Origin: Clostridia bacterium
Lineage (GTDB): Bacteria > Bacillota_A > Clostridia > Oscillospirales > CAG-272
NCBI GenBank assembly: GCA_017630995.1
Contig: JAGBUD010000037.1
Span: forward strand, 1 to 6,044
Reading direction: 5' to 3'
DNA: 6,044 nt
This document shows, piece by piece, positions 1-5,526 of this stretch. Both the position numbers and the translations under genes were made by a program. Numbering within the stretch: the stretch's first letter is position 1; each line of letters starts with the position of its first letter. Below the pieces are notes generated by a model. It ran no database searches. It was not told the DNA's origin and worked only from the letters and a program-made list of their open reading frames with translations.

Positions 1-35
1 CGGTCTGCATAGTCCGAGCCTAACGTCTCGAAAAC

Positions 36-70
36 AAAAAAGAGATAACCGCAAGGGCTATCTCTTTTTT
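36..70 (-). terminator. Rho-independent terminator after the tRNA gene (bidirectional)
   Basis: The arms AAAAAAGAGATA (36-47) and TATCTCTTTTTT (59-70) are perfectly complementary. Inside them an A·C mismatch is followed by two C-G pairs closing a GCAAG loop. Read on the minus strand the hairpin starts three bases after the tRNA CCA end and finishes in a run of T, so it most likely ends tRNA transcription. Because A runs and T runs flank both sides, it could equally stop a plus-strand gene coming from the left of the window. Confidence 0.85.
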
Positions 71-72
71 GT

Positions 73-149
73 TGGTGGACCATCTAGGACTCGAACCTAG
101 GACCGACCGGTTATGAGCCGGTAGCTCTAACCAACTGAGCTAATGGTCC
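73..149 (-). tRNA. tRNA with CAU anticodon, probably tRNA-Ile2 (lysidine type), otherwise elongator tRNA-Met
   Basis: The minus strand folds into a complete 77-nt cloverleaf with an encoded 3' CCA. The acceptor stem GGACCAT pairs perfectly with ATGGTCC, the D arm is AGCTCAGTTGGTTAGAGCT, the anticodon stem is ACCGG/CCGGT, and the T arm contains GGTTCGAGTCC. The anticodon loop is CTCATAA, so the anticodon is CAU (plus-strand 113-115). A CAU tRNA may be initiator Met, elongator Met, or Ile2, whose C34 is converted to lysidine by TilS so that it reads AUA. The initiator is unlikely: the anticodon stem lacks the three G-C pairs and the first acceptor pair G1-C72 is intact. The C4-G69 and C5-G68 acceptor pairs match features reported as TilS determinants, which favours Ile2. 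That last choice is inference. The gene is monocistronic, with its own promoter and terminator. Confidence 0.95.
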
Positions 150-159
150 GTACCAAAGT

Positions 160-168
160 ATTATAGCA
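160..168 (-). promoter_or_regulatory. Extended -10 promoter for the tRNA gene
   Basis: The minus strand reads TGCTATAAT, a perfect -10 hexamer with the TGn extension. A start seven bases downstream would fall near 153, only four bases before the mature tRNA 5' end at 149. No good -35 hexamer lies at 16-18 bases. The position is taken by TTGTTAA repeats, consistent with an extended -10 promoter or one helped by an activator. Confidence 0.7.
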
Positions 169-176
169 AAAAGATA

Positions 177-216
177 TTAACAAATCATTAACAATATGTT
201 AACAAAAGATTAAAGA
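177..216. repeat. Tandem 11-bp TTAACAA repeats resembling a PhoP/OmpR-family binding array
   Basis: TTAACAA occurs exactly at 177-183, 188-194 and 199-205, with a degenerate fourth copy TTAAAGA at 210-216, all on an exact 11-bp period. The Bacillus subtilis PhoP consensus is TTAACA-like hexamers separated by about five bases, usually in sets of four, and this matches that arrangement well. The array lies upstream of the tRNA -10 (11 bases from its edge), but the TTAACA strand points rightwards, towards the ydbC-like gene about 225 bases upstream of its start site. No response-regulator gene is in the window. The repeat is seen directly; the binding role is inference. AT-rich phased curvature or an UP-like element is an alternative. 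Confidence 0.5.
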
Positions 217-339
217 TAAAAACGCGTGTTTTGTGCGGAGTTCGGGTATGTTTCAATGTGGGGGAGGCGGTGGGAAACGGCTTTCAAAAACTACTTATGC
301 GTGGCTCGAAATTTTAAATTTTTTATGAATTTTGCTTTA

Positions 340-353
340 ACTTTTGCAAAAGT
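340..353. repeat. Perfect 14-bp palindrome ACTTTTGCAAAAGT
   Basis: ACTTTTGCAAAAGT is its own reverse complement, without a spacer. It sits about 50 bases upstream of the -35 box of the ydbC-like gene. It could be a dimeric repressor or activator site. In DNA this AT-rich a 14-bp palindrome can also arise by chance, so no role is assigned. Confidence 0.35.
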
Positions 354-405
354 GAGAAATTTTTGAAAAAAAGAGGAATTTTGTAAAATTATTTTTATAT
401 ATTTA

Positions 406-434
406 TTGACAAGTGTATATTCTTGTGCTAGAAT
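406..434 (+). promoter_or_regulatory. Strong sigma-A promoter for the ydbC-like gene
   Basis: A perfect -35 TTGACA (406-411) is followed after 17 bases by TAGAAT (429-434), preceded by TGC, giving an extended -10. The expected start is near 441, leaving a leader of about 55 bases. The upstream 45 bases are almost pure A/T and resemble an UP element. Together these suggest high, probably constitutive expression. Confidence 0.85.
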
Positions 435-481
435 AAGCGTAGTTATATTTTAAATTGTACATTTTTAATATTATATAATAT

Positions 482-487
482 AAGGAG
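482..487 (+). promoter_or_regulatory. Ribosome binding site of the ydbC-like gene
   Basis: AAGGAG lies eight bases before the ATG at 496. This is a near-consensus Shine-Dalgarno site and fixes the start of the 74-aa protein over the overlapping frame that begins at 536. Confidence 0.85.
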
Positions 488-495
488 AAACTAAA

Positions 496-720
496 ATGCC
501 TGAAATAAAGTATGAGCTTGTTGAGGCTATAGGAATTGTTAGCGAAGGAAAGAACGGCTGGAATAAAGAGCTTAATCTCATTAAGTGGAATGACAGAGAG
601 GCTGTTTATGATATCCGCACCTGGTCACCTGACCGTGAAAAGATGGGCAAGGGTATCACCATCACCGTTGAAGAAGCTAAAGTTCTTCGTGAGATGCTTA
701 ACGGCCTTGACCTCGGTTAA
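496..720 (+). CDS. ydbC: YdbC-family PC4-like single-stranded DNA-binding protein
   Basis: This small cytoplasmic protein of 74 aa belongs to the YdbC/PC4 family (COG4443; PC4 fold, PF02229). Family members form dimers that bind single-stranded DNA or RNA, and a role in transcription or DNA handling is presumed but poorly defined. The whole protein is one domain. The diagnostic blocks are visible: G21-W22 with K24-E-L-N27 and W31-N32 in the first strands, Y38-D-I-R41 with W43 and P45, then M50-G-K-G-I-T55 leading into a C-terminal helix (residues 58-69). Length is normal for the family. The start is well supported by AAGGAG eight bases upstream and an excellent promoter. It is transcribed alone and closed by its own terminator. 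The name rests on remembered family motifs, so the family is secure and the exact cellular role is open. Confidence 0.9.
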   Translation: MPEIKYELVEAIGIVSEGKNGWNKELNLIKWNDREAVYDIRTWSPDREKMGKGITITVEEAKVLREMLNGLDLG

Positions 721-744
721 TTCTAAAATTTAAATACATACCGA

Positions 745-787
745 CAAAAAGGGCAGAGGGCGATTATAGCTTTTCTCTGCCTTTTTT
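745..787 (+). terminator. Rho-independent terminator of the ydbC-like gene
   Basis: GGCAGAG (752-758) pairs with CTCTGCC (775-781). Flanking A and T runs extend the stem with one unpaired G, and it ends in TTTTTT followed by ATTTT. The hairpin lies 25 bases after the stop codon. The A run before the stem means it can also work weakly in the other direction. Confidence 0.85.
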
Positions 788-837
788 ATTTTATGTAATT
801 TTGATTAGGTTTGTTCTTAATACGAAAAAATGCGGTA

Positions 838-845
838 AAGAGGTG
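838..845 (+). promoter_or_regulatory. Ribosome binding site deciding the lipoprotein start
   Basis: AAGAGGTG sits six bases before the ATG at 852. The reading frame is open further upstream to a TTG at 801, but that codon has no Shine-Dalgarno site, and starting there would place 17 charged and mixed residues ahead of a textbook lipoprotein signal peptide. The ATG at 852 is therefore chosen. No convincing promoter was found between the preceding terminator and this site. Confidence 0.8.
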
Positions 846-851
846 CATATT

Positions 852-2462
852 ATGAAAAGAGCTATAATACTTCTTCTTTCGACGCTTCTTCTTATCTCCG
901 CCTTTGCCTTGGCGGCGTGCGGTGACGAGGGGAATTACAGTGTTACATATATGGTAGACGGAAAGAGCTACGCGGTTAAGAGTGCCGAAAACGGAAGCAG
1001 CGTGGAAAATCCCGCCGACCCCGTAAAAAGAGGATTCAAATTCGCCGGTTGGTGCACCGAATCGGGCGAGACGTGGCGCGCTGATGAATATCACGGAGCT
1101 AACGTTACCGTTACTGCCGCGTGGGAGCCGATGAAATATACCGCAACCTTTATGGACGGTGACGAGGTGCTTTTCGAGGTAGAATACGATTCGCTTACCG
1201 AGGAGCTTGACGAGCCAACTCCGCCCGAAAAAGAGGGCTACAGCGCCGTTTGGGCGGAATACACACTTGAATATTATGACATCACGGTTGATATCATTTA
1301 CGAGCCTATTACGTACACCGTAACCTATAATCTTAACAACGCCAATGCAATTCATTCAAACAAGGGAAGCTTCACTATAGAGAGCGAAACGTTCGCTCTA
1401 AAGGACGCGTTTGCGGAGAAAGACGAGTTTTTGGGTTGGTATCTCGATGCCGAGTTTAAAACGCCCGCACCCAGCAAAATAGAGCGCGGCACGGTGGGGG
1501 ATATTACGTTGTATGCACGTTGGGATTGCGCGCATAGCTATAAGTACACTGTGATAGAGCCTGCGGGGGTTTTCACCGAGGGAATAGGGCTTTATAAATG
1601 CTCTAAATGCCACTATGAATACGAGGGCACTATACCCGCCACAAAATCGGTCAAAATACTTGCGATAGGAAATAGCTTCAGCGTTGACGCCCTTGAGCAT
1701 TTATACGGTATTCTCAAAGACGGCGGTGTTGAGAGCATTAAGCTTGCAAACCTCTATATAGGCGGTTGCTCGCTCGATAAGCATTGGTCTTGTATGCAGT
1801 CGAATTCCGAGTCATACGACCTCTATCTTTCAAGCGACACCAAGGAAAAAATGGTCAAGCAGAGCGAAAAGGTTTCCGCAAAATACGCAATAGAGCTTGA
1901 GGATTGGGATTTTATCACTATCCAACAAAACAGCGGCGGAAGCGGAATTATAGCCAAATATGGAAATCTTGACAACGTCATCGGTTACGTAAAGCAGCAC
2001 GCTCCCAAGGCAAAGCTTTATTGGCACATGACGTGGGCATATCAGTCCACCTATGAGTCGGGGCTTTCATCGTATCAGAATAGCCAAGCGTATATGTATT
2101 CCTCGATTTTGAATGCGGTTAATACGCTTATAGTAAATAATGAAGATATAGAGGGGATTATCACGTCGGGCACGGCAATACAGAATTTGAGAACGTCATA
2201 CCTCGGAGATAATCTCACGCGTGACGGATATCACCTTTCCTACGGTGTGGGAAGATATACCGCGGCGCTTACGTGGTATGCTATTATTTGCGGCGCAGAC
2301 GTGGATAAAATCAACTGGATTCCAAGCTCGTATCCCGAGATTTCGGAGCATCTTGTTGCCATTAAAGAGGCGGTGAAGAATGCGGTAGCGAATCCGCTTG
2401 AGATAACTAATTCAATCTACACTGCAGTCGGCGGCAATGGCGACTCAAACGATAACGATTAA
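852..2462 (+). CDS. Surface lipoprotein with InlB-like repeats and a DUF4886 SGNH-type hydrolase domain
   Basis: This is a predicted extracellular lipoprotein of 536 aa. Residues 1-23 form a type II signal peptide: K2-R3, a hydrophobic core, and lipobox L-A-A-C with acylated Cys23. Residues about 29-92, 95-152 and 154-225 are three beta-rich repeats of the InlB/Flg_new type. The first and third carry the F-x-G-W and final A-x-W signatures; the middle one is degenerate. Residues 226-264 are a linker with Cys226-x-His and Cys250-x-x-Cys253, a pattern seen before catalytic or adhesion domains in clostridial surface proteins. The C-terminal domain (about 266-512) matches DUF4886, an SGNH-hydrolase relative: G273-N-S275-F-S with the likely nucleophile Ser275, I303-G-G, Q358-Q-N-S361, T438-S-G-T-A, and D458-G-Y-H461 supplying Asp and His. 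An esterase acting on a surface glycan ester is plausible, but no substrate can be inferred. The acidic Asn/Asp-rich tail (529-536) is unstructured. The gene appears monocistronic. Confidence 0.88.
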   Translation: MKRAIILLLSTLLLISAFALAACGDEGNYSVTYMVDGKSYAVKSAENGSSVENPADPVKRGFKFAGWCTESGETWRADEYHGANVTVTAAWEPMKYTATFMDGDEVLFEVEYDSLTEELDEPTPPEKEGYSAVWAEYTLEYYDITVDIIYEPITYTVTYNLNNANAIHSNKGSFTIESETFALKDAFAEKDEFLGWYLDAEFKTPAPSKIERGTVGDITLYARWDCAHSYKYTVIEPAGVFTEGIGLYKCSKCHYEYEGTIPATKSVKILAIGNSFSVDALEHLYGILKDGGVESIKLANLYIGGCSLDKHWSCMQSNSESYDLYLSSDTKEKMVKQSEKVSAKYAIELEDWDFITIQQNSGGSGIIAKYGNLDNVIGYVKQHAPKAKLYWHMTWAYQSTYESGLSSYQNSQAYMYSSILNAVNTLIVNNEDIEGIITSGTAIQNLRTSYLGDNLTRDGYHLSYGVGRYTAALTWYAIICGADVDKINWIPSSYPEISEHLVAIKEAVKNAVANPLEITNSIYTAVGGNGDSNDND

Positions 2463-2464
2463 AT

Positions 2465-2524
2465 AAAAAAGCCCAAGCGATTGGCTATCCTTAACGGATA
2501 ACGCGCCGATTGCTTGGGCTTTTT
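2465..2524. terminator. Bidirectional terminator between convergent genes
   Basis: GCCCAAGCGATTGGC (2471-2485) pairs along its whole length with GCCGATTGCTTGGGC (2505-2519), using two G-U pairs. A-run and T-run ends lengthen the stem to about 20 bp. An inner hairpin TATCC/GGATA (2486-2490, 2496-2500) caps it. It starts two bases after the lipoprotein stop and ends one base before the hydrolase stop, so it serves both converging genes. Confidence 0.92.
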
Positions 2525-2525
2525 G

Positions 2526-4484
2526 TCAGTCTTTATCCTTTGGAAAAAGCTTGTTTTTTATATTGTTCTTTATAGATGAAATTATGAGGTCGCCGATAGA
2601 GGTTTTGTCCTCTGCGGTTTCCTCGTCCGTGCCTGTGACTTTGTTTATCAGCATTCTGACTATGTTCATAGACGAGAGCGTTTCGCTCATTTTCTTGTTT
2701 TCTGATAAAAGCAGTGCGTCAAAATCTTCTGCGCTCTCCGAAATCGCAACAATAGTGGGAGAAAACAGCTCGGAAAGTCTGCGTTCTATGAAATTTTTGC
2801 CAAGATTGCTTTCGAGTATATCAAGCGCAAAATTTATTTTCGTACTCATCGCAGGTATGGAAGAAACGAAAGAATCTGTGATTTTAGAATCGGGAATTTC
2901 CGTCATTTGAACTGTCAAAACGTTCTGGCGGTCTATGGCGAGAGTTATTCTTCTTGTGTTGGGGAGCTCGGGAAAAACAAATTCTATTCGCCAGCTGCCG
3001 CTGAAATCCGAGGTTGCCATCGCACCGACAAGATAGGCTTCGCCGCAGTAATTAACCACCGAAAATTCATAGCCGTAAAAGCCTACGTTATAGACGTATT
3101 CGGTTCCACCCTCCGTCGATATAAGAATGAGCTTTTGCCCGTTCTTTTTGAATTCAAACGAATCTATGCCGCCCTGATAGTTGTTCTGCATAGCTCTGAC
3201 GAATATCGGTAAAACGCCTTGGTTATTCTCGGCAAAGCGGAATTTTGAAAGCAGCGGAGCGAATGCTTCGTTGAACGGCTCCTTTGTGCGCAGATGAAGA
3301 AATGCGGCAATGCCGTGCCTTTTATCCTTTGGCAAAACCCAAGTTCTTTCGCTGAAGAACGTGTCCGTTTTTCTTTTGAGAGGGATAATTGCACTGACTC
3401 CGTTTGGCTTGATTTTCTCGGGGTCAACGCACAAGTATGACTGAATTATTTTAAGGGTGGGACTGTCTTGAAAAAGCTCATTATTTCCCGCGTTTATTGC
3501 TACAACTAGGTTGCTACGCGGTATAACCAATACGTTTTGACCGAGCATTCCGTTGAATAGGAAATCTTGCGTGGTTCGTGAAACCCACATTTGATAGCCG
3601 TAGTTATAATCGCCCGTTTCGCTCGGCGTTAGGCTTTGAAACGAGGTTGCGCTCATAACCCAATCGGAAGAGATGATTTGCTTTCCTTGATACCAACCCT
3701 GCCAAAGCATCATAAGTCCAAGCTTTGCCCAGCTTTCCGCCGAGAGATAAAGCCCCCAGCCGCCCTTTTCTATTCCCTCGGGGCTTTTCTCCCAAAAGAA
3801 TTCCGTTATTCCCAGCGGGGAAAATAAACGCCTTTCAAGGAAAGAGGGCACGCTCTCGTTATAGGCTTTGCTTATAATTCTCTCGGCTATCGCCATAAGA
3901 ATATAAGAGTTCATACTGTTATAGGCGAATTTTTTGCCTTGCTCAAATATCGGCTTTGACGAGAGGAATGTTTCTATCCATCGGCTGTCCGTTACGGCGC
4001 CAACCTCGGAAAATTCAATACCGCTTGACATAATCAAGAGATTTTCCACGGTTATTTCCGCCGTTTTTTCATTTATTTCGTATTCCTCAAAAAGCTCCCA
4101 TAGAGTATCGCTTGTTTTCAAAAGTCCGTCGTCAACCAACATTCCGATAAGCATTCCCGTAACGGTTTTCGACATAGAGTGCGAGAGGTGCGCGATTCTT
4201 GGCGAATATCCGGGGCGCGCACATTCTGCAACTATATAGCCGTCCTTAACGATAACGAGACTGTGAACGTTTGCCTCGGGCTCCTTTTCGAGCGCTTCAA
4301 GCATGGAAAGTATAACTTGGCTTGAAATGCCCGCCTTTTCGGGCATAGCGTGGGGAAGTGTTGTGGGCTCCACTTTTGCGATAAAGGTTTTTTGAGGCTC
4401 GCATTTTATCACTGCGGGGTATTTTTTGTTTGTAATTATAAGGTTTGAGACTAGCTCAAGCCCTTTCTTTTTATATAGTTCCAT
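2526..4484 (-). CDS. Class C beta-lactamase-family serine hydrolase with a long C-terminal extension
   Basis: This 652-aa protein has a penicillin-binding/class C beta-lactamase fold (PF00144) at about residues 45-340. The catalytic S103-M-S-K106 motif is clear, followed by L149-L-I-M-S-S-G155. The second motif is Y188-N-S190 within FAYNSMNSY, in place of the commoner YxN. The block F310-N-G-M-L-G-Q316 followed by V320-I-P322 ends the domain, replacing the K-T-G/H-x-G element. This pattern suits an esterase or peptidase-like member better than a true antibiotic-resistance enzyme. Residues about 340-652 form an extension that I do not assign; it has alternating beta-like segments (about 440-530) and then a charged, helical, soluble tail. 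There is no signal peptide or membrane helix, so the protein is predicted cytoplasmic, which is unusual for this family. The ATG at 4484 is the first possible start after an in-frame stop and has no Shine-Dalgarno site; see the promoter entry. The substrate is unknown. Confidence 0.85.
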   Translation of the reverse strand: MELYKKKGLELVSNLIITNKKYPAVIKCEPQKTFIAKVEPTTLPHAMPEKAGISSQVILSMLEALEKEPEANVHSLVIVKDGYIVAECARPGYSPRIAHLSHSMSKTVTGMLIGMLVDDGLLKTSDTLWELFEEYEINEKTAEITVENLLIMSSGIEFSEVGAVTDSRWIETFLSSKPIFEQGKKFAYNSMNSYILMAIAERIISKAYNESVPSFLERRLFSPLGITEFFWEKSPEGIEKGGWGLYLSAESWAKLGLMMLWQGWYQGKQIISSDWVMSATSFQSLTPSETGDYNYGYQMWVSRTTQDFLFNGMLGQNVLVIPRSNLVVAINAGNNELFQDSPTLKIIQSYLCVDPEKIKPNGVSAIIPLKRKTDTFFSERTWVLPKDKRHGIAAFLHLRTKEPFNEAFAPLLSKFRFAENNQGVLPIFVRAMQNNYQGGIDSFEFKKNGQKLILISTEGGTEYVYNVGFYGYEFSVVNYCGEAYLVGAMATSDFSGSWRIEFVFPELPNTRRITLAIDRQNVLTVQMTEIPDSKITDSFVSSIPAMSTKINFALDILESNLGKNFIERRLSELFSPTIVAISESAEDFDALLLSENKKMSETLSSMNIVRMLINKVTGTDEETAEDKTSIGDLIISSIKNNIKNKLFPKDKD

Positions 4485-4490
4485 ATTAGT

Positions 4491-4518
4491 ATTATACGCT
4501 TTCGCAGTTTGTTTGCAA
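4491..4518 (-). promoter_or_regulatory. Promoter of the serine hydrolase gene, placed for a leaderless mRNA
   Basis: On the minus strand TTGCAA (4513-4518) is followed after 16 bases by a perfect TATAAT (4491-4496). Only ACTAAT separates that -10 box from the ATG at 4484, so the predicted transcription start coincides with the A of the start codon. No purine-rich ribosome site precedes the ATG. The -35 box is only a partial match. Confidence 0.6.
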
Positions 4519-4542
4519 CTGCAGTTCTATATTAATAGTTTT

Positions 4543-4597
4543 CCTAAATTTTCTTGTTTTATAAAAGAAAACCCAAAACTGTATTTAGGTGTTTTTT
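4543..4597 (-). terminator. AT-rich hairpins after the permease gene, weak terminator candidate
   Basis: Two alternative folds overlap in the 136-bp gap. On the minus strand AAAACACC can pair with GGGTTTT (plus 4568-4597, one bulged A), followed by TTTTCTTTT, a weak intrinsic terminator. Alternatively CCTAAAT/ATTTAGG (4543-4549, 4583-4589) encloses TTTTCTT/AAGAAAA (4549-4555, 4565-4571). Neither stem is GC-rich, so termination here may be inefficient. Confidence 0.35.
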
Positions 4598-4620
4598 GAG
4601 ACGTGATTGACGGAGTAGGG

Positions 4621-5526
4621 TTAAATTTTAATTCCGACAGCGTCTGCAAGAATTCCCGCAAGAAATCCTATCAGAACGAGAAGAAGCATTATAATAAGGT
4701 TCTCCTTTTTTCTCGGATTAACCTTCCACAAAACGATAAGTCCAACGCCCGAATTTGCAAAAAGACCCGCGAGCATGGCACCCGTGCTAATTATTCCGTT
4801 AAGTCCGAGGGTGGTTATAGCAACCGACGTTGCACACCCGGGGATAAGCCCGATTATAGCGAACAGCACGTATGAAAGGAACGGGACTGCCAGAGATACC
4901 TCTGCAAGCTTTTCCGTACCGACAAAGAAAATAAGGGTGTTCACAGCAAGTGTTACCGCAAGGATAAAGAGGGAAACGGTCAACGTGTGGTGCGTTGCAG
5001 AATAAAAAATTCCTTTTTCGCAATGGCAGTTGTCGTTTTCGCAAATCTCATCAATGTTTATGTTTTCGCGCTTTTTAAACAGCAAGCGCATAACGAGGTC
5101 GATGATAAATCCGATAACTATTGCGCCGCCGCATTTGTATAAAAGCAGGAATAATATTTTCGTGGGTGCGATGCCTTCACTTATGAGTATGGGCAACATC
5201 TCGTCCGAGGTCGCAAGAAAGACCGCAAAGAGCGTTCCGAGGGTTATGACCCTACCCGTGTAAAGATTTGAAGCCACGGCGGAGAATGCGCACTGCGGCA
5301 AAATGCCGAATATTCCACCGAAAAATGGCCCGAAATTGCCCGCGTTTTTCATAAATCGCAAGGTCTTATCCGATGCCTTATGCTCGATAAATTCCATCAA
5401 AAGATAGGTTAAGAATAAAAACGGAATGATTTTAAGTGTGTCGAGAAATCCGTCTAAAAGCACCTCGGAAAGAAACGCGGAAAGGCTTTTTTCTGCGGTG
5501 TGCTCGTGTATATGAAGTAAAAACAT
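4621..5526 (-). CDS. Putative heavy-metal efflux permease, ArsP_2 / putative manganese transporter family
   Basis: This integral membrane protein of 301 aa resembles the ArsP_2 family (PF11449), annotated in databases as a putative heavy-metal, arsenic or manganese exporter. About eight to ten hydrophobic segments run through residues 27-47, 65-88, 93-115, 121-150, 182-203, 212-235, 245-267 and 277-297. Possible metal ligands are the N-terminal H5-I-H-E-H9 cluster and a hydrophilic loop with C162 and C167-H-C169, followed by H179-H180. Two matching blocks, G74-I-L-P-Q-C79-A-F-S and G226-L-I-P-G-C231-A-T-S, show an internal repeat with a conserved Pro and Cys likely in the transport path. The gene starts directly after the stop codon of the Fur-family regulator and uses AAAGGA inside that gene, so the two are co-transcribed and probably translationally coupled. 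Which metal is moved cannot be told; the family name is secure, the substrate is not. Confidence 0.85.
   Translation of the reverse strand: MFLLHIHEHTAEKSLSAFLSEVLLDGFLDTLKIIPFLFLTYLLMEFIEHKASDKTLRFMKNAGNFGPFFGGIFGILPQCAFSAVASNLYTGRVITLGTLFAVFLATSDEMLPILISEGIAPTKILFLLLYKCGGAIVIGFIIDLVMRLLFKKRENINIDEICENDNCHCEKGIFYSATHHTLTVSLFILAVTLAVNTLIFFVGTEKLAEVSLAVPFLSYVLFAIIGLIPGCATSVAITTLGLNGIISTGAMLAGLFANSGVGLIVLWKVNPRKKENLIIMLLLVLIGFLAGILADAVGIKI

Larger units (their letters stand above)
150..495. other. Gene-free intergenic region between divergent tRNA and ydbC-like genes
   Basis: The stretch holds the tRNA promoter, the 11-bp repeat array, a 14-bp palindrome at 340-353 and the promoter of the next gene. 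Two short ATG frames (from 248, 26 codons; from 256, 36 codons) lack a Shine-Dalgarno site and look like chance. Positions 235-300 are noticeably GC-richer than the flanks, with a G-rich run near 258-275, but I see no convincing RNA fold or gene there. The 300-405 part is very AT-rich and may act as an UP element for the promoter at 406. Confidence 0.6.

Noticed and set aside
1..23. Possible tail of a plus-strand gene ending in TAA at 21-23 before the terminator at 36-70
   Set aside because: Only six codons would be visible, and two other frames also stop or stay open by chance. The terminator is already explained by the tRNA gene.
177..216. CRISPR array or tandem microsatellite
   Set aside because: The units are 11 bp with variable spacers of four bases, far too short for CRISPR, and there are no cas genes.
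248..366. Two short plus-strand ATG frames (from 248 and 256) in the gene-free region
   Set aside because: Neither has a Shine-Dalgarno site or recognisable promoter, and their residues show no domain, signal peptide or membrane pattern.
801..851. Upstream TTG start for the lipoprotein
   Set aside because: It lacks a ribosome site and would put 17 residues ahead of a well-formed lipoprotein signal peptide; ATG at 852 has AAGAGGTG at the right distance.
786..1355. 189-codon minus-strand reading frame antisense to the lipoprotein gene
   Set aside because: It overlaps a gene with clear signal peptide and repeats and has no sensible protein features, so it is a shadow frame.
2551..2910. 119-codon plus-strand frame, and other frames within 2551-4239, opposite the hydrolase gene
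   Set aside because: They are antisense to a protein with conserved catalytic motifs and show no ribosome sites or family features of their own.
2526..4484. Antibiotic-resistance beta-lactamase
   Set aside because: It has the SxxK motif, but YNS replaces YxN, no clear K-T-G motif is seen, there is no export signal, and the long extension is unlike resistance enzymes.
4603..4875. 90-codon plus-strand frame across the end of the permease gene
   Set aside because: It is antisense to membrane-protein coding sequence, very basic and featureless, with no ribosome site.
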